Shown: positions 44,521-53,052, counted from the first letter of the stretch. The stretch: 64,000 nt of DNA from an uncultured Gemmatimonadota bacterium (GCA_902805735.1 CADCTW010000217.1:21077-85076), one strand, 5' to 3'. The notes: generated from the letters alone by a model not told the origin. Program-made: numbers and translations.

Positions 44521-44984
44521 AGCGCTCACCCATGCCGCCTCGCAAGACGCCGCTGCAGGCTCGCGCGCCTCTGCAGCCCGGCACCGGCCTGACCCGCAAT
44601 CCGCTGCCCCGCACCTCGCCTGGGCCTGCGCGTAGGCCGTTGTCGTCGGCCCACCCGAAGGTGACCCCCGAGGAGCGTCGGGCCCGCCGGTTGGTGCGGG
44701 TCCGCAGTGGCGGCGTGTGCGAGGGCTGCCGGCAGGCGCGGGCAACCGACTACTCCCACCGGGTCCGTCGCGGCCCGGGGGCGTGGTGCCCGTCCAACGC
44801 CCTGGACCTGTGCGCGTCGTGCCACCGCTTCGGCCATGCCGAACCGCTCAAGGCCCGCGACCTGGGCTGGCTGCTGCGCACCACTGACGACCCCTTGATC
44901 GTCCCGGCCTGCCTGTTCGGGCAGGGCTGGGTGCTGCTGACCCCGGACGGCGATGCCGTCCCTACCGAGAGGAGCGCGTTCTGA
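44517..44984 (+). CDS. HNH-like / NinG-like nuclease candidate
   Basis: A 155-residue protein from GTG 44517. A basic, Pro-rich N-terminus (about 1-55) precedes CEGCRQARATDYSHRV and LDLCASCHRFGH, a zinc-bound HNH-like arrangement with His and Asn. The core resembles recombination HNH proteins of phages. Activity not certain because the catalytic His pair is atypical. Confidence 0.7.
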   Translation: MKRSPMPPRKTPLQARAPLQPGTGLTRNPLPRTSPGPARRPLSSAHPKVTPEERRARRLVRVRSGGVCEGCRQARATDYSHRVRRGPGAWCPSNALDLCASCHRFGHAEPLKARDLGWLLRTTDDPLIVPACLFGQGWVLLTPDGDAVPTERSAF

Positions 44985-45520
44985 TGGCGCGCGTCAACCT
45001 GGCCCGTTACGGAGCCATGATCGGCCTGCTGTGGGCCGCGCACGACCTGGCCGACCACGTCGTCCAGACCGACCACCAGGCGGCGGACAAGGCCACCTCG
45101 TGGCGAGCGATGGCCGGGCACGTCGGCGGCTACACGGCGGTGCAGTGCGGCGCTATCGCGGCTCTTTCCGCCGCCGCCCGCACCCGCCTGAGCTGGCCGC
45201 ATGCGGTCGCGGCTGTCGCTTTCTCGGCTGTTTCCCACGCGTTCCTGGACCGGCGCTGGCCTGTCAAGCGAGCACTGGAACTGACAGGGTCGCCAGGCTT
45301 CGCCCGCCCGCAGACCCCATCTGTGTTCGTTGACGCGACGGTTGACGGGGCCGCGATCTACTCGCCGTCAGGCAAGGCGCCGGCTATCGGCGTCACCCGG
45401 GCCGGACCGGTGCCGCTGCACGGCCCCTACTTGGCCGATCAGGCGCTCCACCACGCCGCGCTGGCGATCTGCGCGGCACTCCTGGCCGTCGAGGCCCCTA
45501 CCGAGAGGACTGCGCTGTGA
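44984..45520 (+). CDS. membrane protein, DUF3307-like
   Basis: A 178-residue protein from ATG 44984. WAAHDLADHVVQTDHQA resembles the DUF3307 start, and hydrophobic segments follow (about 50-70, 75-95, 150-168). Role unknown; several membrane proteins of this type occur in phage early regions. Confidence 0.65.
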   Translation: MARVNLARYGAMIGLLWAAHDLADHVVQTDHQAADKATSWRAMAGHVGGYTAVQCGAIAALSAAARTRLSWPHAVAAVAFSAVSHAFLDRRWPVKRALELTGSPGFARPQTPSVFVDATVDGAAIYSPSGKAPAIGVTRAGPVPLHGPYLADQALHHAALAICAALLAVEAPTERTAL

Positions 45521-45801
45521 GCGCACCGCAGAAGTACCGCAAGAAGCCCGTGGACATTGAGGCCGTGGGCCCGCTGACCCCGGAAAACCGCGACGCGATC
45601 GCTGTGTGGTGCCGCGGCAAGGCGGAGGAGAAGCGTGTTCCCGGCCCGGGGCGGGGCCTCACCACAGCCGTCGTCATCCACACGCTGGAAGGCGACATGA
45701 GGGCCTCGTACGGGGACTACGTGATCCGTGGGGTGCAGGGCGAATTTTATCCCTGCCGTGGGGACATCTTCGCCGCCACCTACGAGGCGGTGTCGGAGTG
45801 A
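45517..45801 (+). CDS. conserved small phage protein
   Basis: A 94-residue protein from GTG 45517. KYRKKPVDIEAVGP, DYVIRGVQGEFYPC and DIFAATYEAV form a pattern widely repeated in phage genomes as a small protein of unknown function, often next to SSB. Confidence 0.8.
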   Translation: MSAPQKYRKKPVDIEAVGPLTPENRDAIAVWCRGKAEEKRVPGPGRGLTTAVVIHTLEGDMRASYGDYVIRGVQGEFYPCRGDIFAATYEAVSE

Positions 45802-46259
45802 GCGCGGGCGACGTGCAGGTCACGATCACGGGCAACGCGACGGCTGACCCGGAGCTGAGGTTCGTGGGCAGCGGGGCCGCTACCGCCACCTTCACCGTGG
45901 CGGCGACGCCTCGGGTTTTCGACCGCCAGTCGGGCGAGTACCGCGACGGGGATGCCCTGTTCATGCGGGTGAACGTGTGGCGCGAGCAGGCAGAGCAAGT
46001 CGCCGAATCGGTGAAGCGTGGGATGCGGCTGGTGGTGACGGGCCGGCTGCGTCAGCGCTCGTTCGAGCACCAGGGCCAGAAGCGCACGGTGATTGAGCTC
46101 GAAGCGGACGAGGTGGCGGTCAGCCTTCGCTACGCGACTGCTCAGGTCTCCCGGGTGGGTCGGTCTGATCGTGGTGCCCCGTCGGGTGGGGGAGGACAGG
46201 CCACAGATCCGTGGACGACGGGGGCGGCGGCCGACGACTCGAACGAGGCACCGTTTTGA
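45798..46259 (+). CDS. ssb: single-stranded DNA-binding protein
   Basis: A 153-residue protein from GTG 45798. OB fold about 1-110 (VQVTITGNATADPELRFVGS, FMRVNVWREQAEQVAESVKR, RLRQRSFEHQGQKRT), then a Gly/Ser linker and an acidic tail DDSNEAPF resembling the DDDIPF partner-binding tail of bacterial SSBs. Likely partner of the Sak4-like ATPase and the replication proteins. Confidence 0.92.
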   Translation: MSAGDVQVTITGNATADPELRFVGSGAATATFTVAATPRVFDRQSGEYRDGDALFMRVNVWREQAEQVAESVKRGMRLVVTGRLRQRSFEHQGQKRTVIELEADEVAVSLRYATAQVSRVGRSDRGAPSGGGGQATDPWTTGAAADDSNEAPF

Positions 46260-46384
46260 ACGACCTCTCCAGTCTCCCTGAGCGCCGAGCACTGCCTCTC
46301 CGAGACGCGACGTGCGATCAGCGTCCCCATTTCACCCCAGTGCGAGCTGACCCGATGATCCACAACGACGAAAAGGACTCCGCC

Positions 46385-47221
46385 ATGGCCGCTCCCATCC
46401 AGCTCAACTCGATGACCGCCCCTATCCAGGTCGAGACCAGCGTCGAGACCATCGACCCAGCCACTGCCGCGCGCATGCTTGACGCCAACGTCAACAACCG
46501 GCCTCTGCGCAAGCGCGTCGTTGACTCCTACGCCGAGGACATGCGCGCCGGGCGGTGGATCTTCAACGGCGAGGCGATCAAGATTGCGGACGACGGCACC
46601 CTGCTCGATGGCCAGCACCGCCTTGCCGCCGTTGTGCAGTCCGGCGTTACCGTCCGGATCGCTGTGGTCCGCGGCCTTCCCCGTTCTGCCCAGGAAAGCA
46701 TGGACGCGGGCGCGCGCCGCACCGCCGGCGACGCGTTGTCCCTGCGGGGTGAGAAGCACTCCCACACGGTGGCCGCGGTTGCACGCCTGATCCTCACCCA
46801 GGGTGACTCGGTTAATCGGCAGGTTTCCAACGCCGAACAGGTTGAGTTGATCAACTCGGACCCTGCGCTGCGGTGGGTCGTGGGCTCCGTGGTCACCGGC
46901 GAGCTGGCCCAGCTCAAGTACGTCGCGCCGACCGCGCTCATTGGGTACGCCTACTGGCGACTGCACCACGTTGACAGCTACGCGTGCGCTGAGTTCTTTC
47001 AGCGCCTCGCCACTCTTAGCAACCTGCACGCGAAGAGCCCCATCTTGGCCCTGCACAAGAAGCTGATCGGACACAACACGGGCAGCGGGTACAAGGGACG
47101 CCGCGAGGGACTTTCCATGATCTTTAGCGCATGGAACGCGTGGCGCAAGGGCGAGGACCGGGACTTCATTCGCGTCCACACCAACTCTAAGGGGCACATC
47201 GTCATCCCCGAGCCCCGCTGA
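46385..47221 (+). CDS. ParB-like nuclease-fold protein
   Basis: A 278-residue protein from ATG 46385 with AAAAGGA upstream (an in-frame ATG at 46355 lacks a site). Residues 35-100 contain MRAGRWIFNGEAIKIADDGT and LLDGQHRLAAVVQ, a ParB/DUF262-related motif (DGQHR), with a helical C-terminal domain. Phage proteins of this type are thought to act in DNA processing or regulation. First gene after a gap of 125 bases without a clear promoter. Confidence 0.75.
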   Translation: MAAPIQLNSMTAPIQVETSVETIDPATAARMLDANVNNRPLRKRVVDSYAEDMRAGRWIFNGEAIKIADDGTLLDGQHRLAAVVQSGVTVRIAVVRGLPRSAQESMDAGARRTAGDALSLRGEKHSHTVAAVARLILTQGDSVNRQVSNAEQVELINSDPALRWVVGSVVTGELAQLKYVAPTALIGYAYWRLHHVDSYACAEFFQRLATLSNLHAKSPILALHKKLIGHNTGSGYKGRREGLSMIFSAWNAWRKGEDRDFIRVHTNSKGHIVIPEPR

Positions 47222-47226
47222 CGCAC

Positions 47227-47263
47227 GTCGGGCCCGGACCGCTTGTGGCAGTCCGGGCCCGAC
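47227..47263. terminator. terminator after the ParB-like gene
   Basis: Perfect 13-bp arms gtcgggcccggac / gtccgggcccgac with an 11-base loop, six bases after the stop. Divides the early region. Confidence 0.85.
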
Positions 47264-47321
47264 AGGTTCCCCGCCCGTCCGCTCCCCAGCGACAAGCAGG
47301 TAGATCGTGGAAGAAGAAGCG

Positions 47322-47564
47322 CTAGGAGTCAGATCGGGCGCGAGGGCGGGGCACGCCGCGCTCGTCGGCCTCTGCGTCGCTGAGACGTCGGACGTGCTCG
47401 CGGGTGTAGCCGGTGATGGCAACGATCTGAACCTGCCGGCCGCCCGCTTCCAAGGCGTCGAAGATCAGAGCGCGTTCGACCGTTCGAGCCTCGTCGAGCT
47501 GGCGCATGAGTCGCCGACGCCGCGCCGACGCGGCCTTGAGCTGCGCTTCCAGCGTTTCGTCCAC
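47322..47564 (-). CDS. small HTH protein on the minus strand
   Basis: An 80-residue protein from GTG 47564. Helical coiled coil (LKAASARRRRLMRQLDEART) followed by an HTH (QIVAITGYTREHVRRLSDAE). Similar in size and layout to the minus-strand gene at 37234. It is divergent from the HNH gene and could regulate the inverted repeat at 47673. Confidence 0.7.
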   Translation of the reverse strand: MDETLEAQLKAASARRRRLMRQLDEARTVERALIFDALEAGGRQVQIVAITGYTREHVRRLSDAEADERGVPRPRARSDS

Positions 47565-47672
47565 GACGCACACCGTAGGCCAAGACGAGTGGCCTCCCGC
47601 GCTTCCCGCGCAGATCGCCGCCGGACCGTTAGCCGCACCGGACGCCGAGAGGCGTTGCGGTGCGGCCTCATG

Positions 47673-47694
47673 ACGTGGCATCCTCATGCCACGT
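47673..47694. promoter_or_regulatory. inverted repeat, candidate operator
   Basis: Perfect arms acgtggcat (47673-47681) and atgccacgt (47686-47694) with a four-base centre, located between the divergent HTH gene and the HNH gene. A second short palindrome GTACTGTAC overlaps its right edge. Confidence 0.6.
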
Positions 47695-47750
47695 ACTGTA
47701 CGGCATCAAGGCGCCGACTGACCAGTACGAACCACCGAGAGGAGGCGCAG

Positions 47751-47807
47751 GTGACAGCTACAGCAGCTCCCCCGCACCGCGCCGGAACGGACCCGACATG
47801 GCCGTGA
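47751..47807 (+). CDS. 18-codon leader peptide coupled to the HNH gene
   Basis: From GTG 47751, preceded by GAGAGGAGG, a better ribosome site than that of the next gene. Encodes MTATAAPPHRAGTDPTWP and stops at 47805-47807, past the HNH start at 47798. This overlap favours translational coupling. Confidence 0.45.
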   Translation: MTATAAPPHRAGTDPTWP

Positions 47808-48751
47808 GCAAGCGCCTGCGCCACGAGGTCATGCGGCGCGACAACCACACGTGCAAGTACTGCGGCGCAACCGCCCCGGACGTCAAGCTGACCATCGACC
47901 ACGTCACCCCAGTGACGCTCGGTGGCAGCGACGACCCGACCAACCTCGTCACGGCATGCGCCGACTGCAACGCCGGCAAGTCCGCCACTCCTCCTGACGC
48001 GGCGCTCGTGGCCGACGTCGACCGCAAGGCAGTCGAGTGGAGCCGCGCCATGCAGCTGGCCGTGGAGCAGCGGGCGGCTGAGTTGGCGACTGAGCGCGCG
48101 AGCACTGAGCCGTTTGACCACGCCTGGTCGTGCTGGACCGTCGCCGGAGAGCCCGTGCCCCGCGACGCCAACTGGCGCGGCTCCATCCAGCGCTTCCTCG
48201 CCGCCGGCCTGACCGACGAGTTCTTCGCGGCTGGCATCGAGAACACGATGGGTCAGACGCGCATCCCCGCGTCTGACAAGTGGCGCTACTTCTGCGGCAT
48301 CTGCTGGCGCGAGGTCGACACCCTGCAGGCGATGGCACGACAGATCGCTACCGAGTCAGCCCCGGGTCCCGCCGCCAACGACTGGGACGACGTCTTCGAG
48401 AAGCTCGACCCGACAGCGCCGTTCGAGGTGCAGCCCAACGGCACCGAGATGGCCGCCGAGAACAAGTACTCGGTCGGGGCACACCCCCTGTTCCCCGCCA
48501 TCGAGATGTGCGAGCGCTACATGCAACGTCTCCTCGAAGCCCTCGGTGCCTCCCGGTACGTGGTCGACGAAGCCGGCCACGTCCTCTGGGACACCATGGA
48601 GGTCGGCTACCGAGCCTTCATGGCCGACGAAGTCGACTGGGCAGGCTCGGCCGACGAGCGCGTGACCAAGGCGATCGACCAAGCCATGGCCGGGTTCATC
48701 CTGCGGATCAAGCTGGCGCAGCCCACGTGGGAGCCCAGCAATGGCTCGTAG
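47798..48751 (+). CDS. HNH endonuclease with C-terminal helical domain
   Basis: A 317-residue protein from ATG 47798. HNH motif: CKYCGATAPDVKLTIDHVTP, then GGSDDPTNLVTACADCN, with zinc Cys pairs intact. The C-terminal 220 residues are helical and Trp-rich without known motifs. HNH proteins fused to such regions occur in phage replication modules; the following gene is a replication initiator candidate. Confidence 0.85.
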   Translation: MAVSKRLRHEVMRRDNHTCKYCGATAPDVKLTIDHVTPVTLGGSDDPTNLVTACADCNAGKSATPPDAALVADVDRKAVEWSRAMQLAVEQRAAELATERASTEPFDHAWSCWTVAGEPVPRDANWRGSIQRFLAAGLTDEFFAAGIENTMGQTRIPASDKWRYFCGICWREVDTLQAMARQIATESAPGPAANDWDDVFEKLDPTAPFEVQPNGTEMAAENKYSVGAHPLFPAIEMCERYMQRLLEALGASRYVVDEAGHVLWDTMEVGYRAFMADEVDWAGSADERVTKAIDQAMAGFILRIKLAQPTWEPSNGS

Positions 48752-49784
48752 CGAAGCGCGTCTGCAGTTCGGCTGCTGGCGCAGCGGGCTCGCTGGCCTC
48801 AACGCGCACGAGAAGCTCCTGTACTGCGTGCTACTGACCGAGCCGACCCTGAACCACTGCGGCGTTGGAGCGGTGCGGCTGACGCGGTGGGCGAAGGACG
48901 CAAGCCTGTCGATGCGCGAGACGGAGAAGGCACTCGCGGGGCTGTGCGAAGGCGAGTGGGTGTTGGTCGACGACGACACCGAGGAGCTGTTCGTCCGTTC
49001 TCTGATCCGCAACGACGGCGTCGCGAACCAGCCGTACGTGCTGAAGGGTGCCCTGCGAGAGGCCGTCCTGACGTCCTCGCCGCGGATCCGGGTGGCGCTT
49101 GCTGCAGAGCTACGCAAGCTGCCCCCGCGCCAGGAGGACGGGGTGTCCAAGGCGGGCAAGCCGGTGACCTACCCCGACCCGCACGCGACCGCTGACGTGC
49201 TTGACCCCCCGGGGTCTCCGAAACCCACTCGAAAGGCACCCGAAACCCTTTTTGAGAGTCTGGAAAAGGGTTCCGAGACCCTCCATGGGGGGGGAGGGGG
49301 AGGTGGAGACGGAGGTGGAACGTCCACCCCTGTAGCTACTCAAGTTCAAGAACCTCTCTCGTCGGCGAAGCCGCCGAGGTTGGACGTCGAGCGCCTGTGC
49401 GGCGTCTTGGCCGACCGGATCGGCGAGAACACCGGCGACCGGCCCACGATCAACAAGCAGTGGCAAGACGCCGCACGGCTCCTGCTCGACAAGGACCTAG
49501 CGCGAGAGCCCGACCCGCTCGGGCTCGCCTTGCGCCTGGCCGAGTGGACGACCAGCAACGAGTTCTGGCGGACCAACGTGCTGTCCATGCCGAAGTTCCG
49601 GCAGCAGTTCACGCAGCTGCGGATGAAGGCCCGCTACGAGTGGGAGCAGAGCCAGCGCTCGACGCAGGCCAAGACCCGCACCCGGGACGACAAGCGCGCC
49701 GCCGTCGACTCCGTCGTGGCCGAGGTCTTCGGCACCTCCGCGCTGCAGCCCGACCTGCGATCCATCCAAGGAGGACGACCATGA
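48741..49784 (+). CDS. replication initiator-like protein with wHTH
   Basis: A 347-residue protein from ATG 48741. Residues 10-115 form a winged helix (LQFGCWRSGLAGLNAHEKLL, RLTRWAKDASLSMRETEKAL); residues 140-200 are a low-complexity linker with a Gly run; residues 210-320 form a helical domain (LCGVLADRIGENTGDRPTIN). This layout is common to phage replisome organisers or DnaD-like initiators. The Gly linker is encoded by a G-rich tract at 49287-49318. Confidence 0.7.
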   Translation: MARSEARLQFGCWRSGLAGLNAHEKLLYCVLLTEPTLNHCGVGAVRLTRWAKDASLSMRETEKALAGLCEGEWVLVDDDTEELFVRSLIRNDGVANQPYVLKGALREAVLTSSPRIRVALAAELRKLPPRQEDGVSKAGKPVTYPDPHATADVLDPPGSPKPTRKAPETLFESLEKGSETLHGGGGGGGDGGGTSTPVATQVQEPLSSAKPPRLDVERLCGVLADRIGENTGDRPTINKQWQDAARLLLDKDLAREPDPLGLALRLAEWTTSNEFWRTNVLSMPKFRQQFTQLRMKARYEWEQSQRSTQAKTRTRDDKRAAVDSVVAEVFGTSALQPDLRSIQGGRP

Positions 49785-50437
49785 CCGGGCCCTCATCCGC
49801 GCGGCAGCTCACGCAGGACGAGTTCAAGGAGATCATCGACCTGGTCGTGGCCTACACCGGCCGCGAGCCGGACAAGACTCTCGTCCAGACCTGGGCGGCA
49901 CAGGCCGCGATCGGGAAGTGGACCTACCCGGAGGCCAGCCGCGCGATCCACCTGTGGGCGTCCCGTCGCGGCCCGAACGACTTCCTAGAGCCAGCCAACG
50001 TCACCCGCACGTTGAAGGCGGTCCGCTCCCAGGCGGCGGCCACCTTCGAGGCCCCGGTGATCCCCGAGGGACTGTCCAACGCCGACTACCCGCGCTGGTA
50101 CCGCGCCCAGCGCGACGCGCACGTCGCCGCCCTGGCGCAGCGGTGGGGGATGACGGGGGAGGAGCCGCCCCTGCAGCTCCCGCCCGCACCTCCGCCGAAC
50201 GAGATCGGGCAGCGCCGCGTCGCCGGCCTGCTGAACGGCGCGTTCCACGACGTCCCCAACGCCGACCCCAAGCCCCGCCCCGATTCGGACGGGCCGCATC
50301 GCCGTAGCGCCCTCATCGGGCCGTGCCCGTACTGCCAGGCCCGTGACGGGGAGCCGTGCACCCGCTCAGGTGCGAACGGCCGCGTCCGCCTGGCGAACCC
50401 TCACCCTGCCCGTCTGAACGCCCAGGAGGCGTCGTGA
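49781..50437 (+). CDS. replication-associated protein with C-terminal zinc finger
   Basis: A 218-residue protein from ATG 49781 (AAGGAGGACGACC upstream). Helical N-terminal half (FKEIIDLVVAYTGREPDK ... AIHLWASRRG) and a C-terminal zinc finger CPYCQARDGEPCTR with HPARL. Position after the initiator suggests helper or helicase-loader role; the same finger recurs in the next gene. Confidence 0.7.
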   Translation: MTGPSSARQLTQDEFKEIIDLVVAYTGREPDKTLVQTWAAQAAIGKWTYPEASRAIHLWASRRGPNDFLEPANVTRTLKAVRSQAAATFEAPVIPEGLSNADYPRWYRAQRDAHVAALAQRWGMTGEEPPLQLPPAPPPNEIGQRRVAGLLNGAFHDVPNADPKPRPDSDGPHRRSALIGPCPYCQARDGEPCTRSGANGRVRLANPHPARLNAQEAS

Positions 50438-50610
50438 TCATCACCCCGGACATGGCCCGCCGCGCCCGCATCGCCGTCCGCTGCCCCCACTGCCGCGCCC
50501 CCCAAGGCTCTCAGTGCGTCGTCCTGTCCAACGGGAAGGCTCTGCGGACCGGGACGTGTCACCCGGCCCGCTGGGACGCCCTCAGCGCCACCTACCGGGG
50601 TGCAGCGTGA
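50434..50610 (+). CDS. zinc-finger miniprotein related to the preceding C-terminus
   Basis: A 58-residue protein from GTG 50434. CPHCRAPQGSQC and HPARWDAL repeat the C-terminal finger of the upstream protein, suggesting tandem duplication of this module. Confidence 0.65.
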   Translation: MIITPDMARRARIAVRCPHCRAPQGSQCVVLSNGKALRTGTCHPARWDALSATYRGAA

Positions 50611-50876
50611 ACGTGCGCCGTCGTGTCCCCGCCGAACTCGGCCGCCCCGGCTCCGCCATGCGCTCCGGTGCCCTCCTCTGGGCCGCCTGCGTCGCCGGCC
50701 GTGAACCCGCCGAATCACTCGACCCGCGGGACCGCGAAGACCTCGTCGCCGAACTCACCGAGCGGGGCTGGACCGTCGCCGAGATCGCCGTGCTGACCCG
50801 CATGACCACGTACACGACCGCCCGCATCCAAGCCCGGGTAACCGCCCGACCCGTCGTGCTGGAGGTGGCGGCGTGA
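50607..50876 (+). CDS. small HTH protein
   Basis: An 89-residue protein from GTG 50607. ELTERGWTVAEIAVLTRMTT followed by TARIQARV is a sigma-like or resolvase-type HTH. Possible early regulator. Confidence 0.65.
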   Translation: MNVRRRVPAELGRPGSAMRSGALLWAACVAGREPAESLDPRDREDLVAELTERGWTVAEIAVLTRMTTYTTARIQARVTARPVVLEVAA

Positions 50877-51205
50877 GCACCGACCTGCGGGCCGTGCTGC
50901 AGGACGAGGTGGAGCGCCTGCTGCCCACCCACACGGCCGACATGTCCAGCACTGAATGGGAGCCCCTGACCCGGCCAGAGCCCTGCGAACTCTGCGGCAC
51001 CCGCGTGGTGCTCGTCGAGTGGCACGGCCAGCGCCGCTGGTGCCAGGTCACCGCCCGCAATCTGCGGGAGCGAATCTTCCAGCCCCCGGGCGGAGGCCCC
51101 CAGAAGACGCAGCTTCTGCCGCACACCCCGAAGCGCTGCTCCGCCGCCCGCGAAGCCCTCGCCGAGCCCACGCAGCTCGACCTGCTCACCGGGGAGCCGG
51201 CATGA
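50873..51205 (+). CDS. hypothetical protein with CxxC
   Basis: A 110-residue protein from GTG 50873. CELCGTRVVLVEWHGQRRWC gives a possible zinc site. Unknown function. A 15-codon frame (51202-51249) couples it to the next gene. Confidence 0.6.
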   Translation: MSTDLRAVLQDEVERLLPTHTADMSSTEWEPLTRPEPCELCGTRVVLVEWHGQRRWCQVTARNLRERIFQPPGGGPQKTQLLPHTPKRCSAAREALAEPTQLDLLTGEPA

Positions 51206-51245
51206 CCGCCGGGACCCCCAACCGCCACGAACACCAGGAGACCGC

Positions 51246-51503
51246 ATGACCGACGCCGTAGCTCGACCGGAGAGTGCCGCTCTCGCAGAGGCTTCGCTCG
51301 TCAAGGCTGCTCGACGCGTCATCACCGAGTGGGACCAAGGCCAGCGCGGTGCAGGTGTCGACCTCGCCGAGATCAACGAGGCATTCGCCGCCCTTCAGAA
51401 CTCCCTCGCTCGCTATGACCAAGCCACTGGGAAGTGGGCCGAGGACGTCGTCCGCTCGATTACCGAGCCTGCCCTTACCTCAGACACCAGGGAGACCGCA
51501 TGA
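51246..51503 (+). CDS. small helical hypothetical protein
   Basis: An 85-residue protein from ATG 51246. Helical (LAEASLVKAARRVITEWDQG), ending in an acidic/polar tail. Unknown. Confidence 0.6.
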   Translation: MTDAVARPESAALAEASLVKAARRVITEWDQGQRGAGVDLAEINEAFAALQNSLARYDQATGKWAEDVVRSITEPALTSDTRETA

Positions 51504-51625
51504 CCAACCTGATCCTTGCCGCCGCCGAGTGCGTGCCCGCAGAGACGACGAACTGGCCGGAAGCAATCTTCGGCATCGCCGGGCTGATCCTGTTTGGCTT
51601 CATCGCTTGGCTGTTCCTCCGATGA
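51500..51625 (+). CDS. 41-residue membrane peptide
   Basis: From ATG 51500 (ATGA overlap). One membrane helix near the C-terminus (FGIAGLILFGFIAWLFLR). Unknown role. Confidence 0.6.
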   Translation: MTNLILAAAECVPAETTNWPEAIFGIAGLILFGFIAWLFLR

Positions 51626-51822
51626 CCGCCGAGACCGAGCGCTGCCCTGCTGTCTACGACGGCGAGCTCTGGAAGCCGAGGCAGTGTCGGGAGGAGGCCG
51701 ACCACGCCGTCCGTGACCACGTGGACCGCTACACGTGGGAGGGCACGCACTACGCCGACGAGCACGCCGCGCATGGCCACCACGTGGACGAGTACGGCCG
51801 CACCTGGCGGGCCGCGTCGTGA
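51622..51822 (+). CDS. small His/Cys hypothetical protein
   Basis: A 66-residue protein from ATG 51622 with ERCPAVYDGELWKPRQC and many His (DEHAAHGHHVDEYGRTW). May bind zinc. Unknown. Confidence 0.55.
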   Translation: MTAETERCPAVYDGELWKPRQCREEADHAVRDHVDRYTWEGTHYADEHAAHGHHVDEYGRTWRAAS

Positions 51823-52241
51823 CCACCCCCGACTTCCTGCCCAACGCCGAGGGCATCGGAGCCGACGCCGAGCACCCGGCCGAGCCTGCCTCTCTGGAGG
51901 AGGCACTGCGCCTGCTTCGCCCGCTGGGCAGCCTCGACACCGTCACGGCCCGGGCCTGGTCCGCAGTCAGCGCCGCCCTGGCCGTCCGTTCCCCCCGCCC
52001 AGAGACCGCACAGGACGACGAGCGGGAGCGGTGGGCGTGCTGGCTCACGGAGACCGCCGACCAGGCCGACGACATCACGGAAGGCCAGCGGGACGGGCTG
52101 CGGCTCGCCGCCGAGCACCTGCGCAGCGAGTTCATCGTCCAGCAGGTGGCGCGGATTCGGCTGGCCGCCTCCCGCTCCCCCCGCGAGGAGAGCGCCGCCC
52201 CCGATGGCACCACGCCTTCCGGGGAGGTCGGCGGTGGCTGA
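51819..52241 (+). CDS. hypothetical protein
   Basis: A 140-residue protein from GTG 51819. Helical and acidic, with LEEALRLLRPLGSLDTVTAR and GQRDGLRLAAEHLRSEFIVQ. No family recognised. Confidence 0.6.
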   Translation: MTTPDFLPNAEGIGADAEHPAEPASLEEALRLLRPLGSLDTVTARAWSAVSAALAVRSPRPETAQDDERERWACWLTETADQADDITEGQRDGLRLAAEHLRSEFIVQQVARIRLAASRSPREESAAPDGTTPSGEVGGG

Positions 52242-52265
52242 CCGGCAGCGCGCTACATGGTCATC

Positions 52266-52294
52266 TTGCGCCCGTCGCTGTCACGGGCTGTATT
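52266..52294 (+). promoter_or_regulatory. candidate internal promoter
   Basis: TTGCGC (52266-52271), 17-base spacer, TGTATT (52289-52294), in one of the few gaps of the early operon (52242-52346). Could re-initiate transcription for the downstream genes. Confidence 0.45.
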
Positions 52295-52346
52295 GGAACG
52301 GCTACCCCACGACAGCTCCCACCACCACGACATCCGAGGACGCCTC

Positions 52347-52574
52347 GTGACTTCCACTGATGCTTCCCCCTGCGGTCCTGAGCTGGACCGCTGCCACTGC
52401 AAGCGCACCGGCCCCGTAGTCCGCACCGACGCTGAGCGGAGGGCTCTGCACGTGGCCGCCGTGAAGCGGGCCGCGATCTACGCGCCCCCTCCCGCACCGG
52501 TCCGACTGTTCAGCGAGGCCGAGCTGCGCGAGAAGTACGTCCAGGTCCAGCGGGCCAGGCGCGGTGCCGCGTGA
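52347..52574 (+). CDS. hypothetical protein
   Basis: A 75-residue protein from GTG 52347 with GAGGAC upstream; an ATG at 52257 would extend it through the promoter-like sequence. Contains CGPELDRCHCKRTGP. Unknown. Confidence 0.6.
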   Translation: MTSTDASPCGPELDRCHCKRTGPVVRTDAERRALHVAAVKRAAIYAPPPAPVRLFSEAELREKYVQVQRARRGAA

Positions 52575-52897
52575 TCGAGGACCGCACCGACCGCACCATC
52601 CGCGCCGCCGCCTCCGTGGACGCCGCTGTCGACTTCTTCACCGAGGACGACCGCTACGCCCGCCACCTCGCCGTGCACCACCCCGACGGAGCCCTGTGCG
52701 GGTTCTGCGGCAAGTCCTGGCCGTGCCCCGTCACCCCTCTCGCGCTTGCGGCGCGGGATCGAGTGGAGGACACCCGCCGCGCCATCACCGAGCAGGCCCC
52801 TGAGCGCCCCGCAGAGGGCTGGGCGACCCCTCCCCGCTGGCTGGGCCCCGCCACACGCCCCCGAGGCGCCACAGGACCCGCAGGAGGTGTCGCGTGA
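52571..52897 (+). CDS. hypothetical protein with Cys motif
   Basis: A 108-residue protein from GTG 52571. Helical start, then ALCGFCGKSWPCPVTP, a CxxCxxxxxC zinc-like site, and a Pro-rich tail. Unknown. Confidence 0.6.
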   Translation: MIEDRTDRTIRAAASVDAAVDFFTEDDRYARHLAVHHPDGALCGFCGKSWPCPVTPLALAARDRVEDTRRAITEQAPERPAEGWATPPRWLGPATRPRGATGPAGGVA

Positions 52898-53052
52898 ATC
52901 GCACCATCCGATCCCTGCCCTACCTCGCCCCCCTGGTGGCCGCCCTGTGGTGGTTCGGGCAGTGGCAGCTCGCCGTCACCGCTACCGCTGGGGTGGTCAT
53001 CGCCGCCGCTGTCGGTGCCGCCGCAGCCGAACGCAAGGAGACCCGGGCATGA
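52894..53052 (+). CDS. 52-residue membrane protein
   Basis: From GTG 52894; two short hydrophobic segments (YLAPLVAALWWFG and AVTATAGVVIAAAVGAAAA). GTGA/ATGA overlaps on both sides. Unknown. Confidence 0.6.
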   Translation: MNRTIRSLPYLAPLVAALWWFGQWQLAVTATAGVVIAAAVGAAAAERKETRA

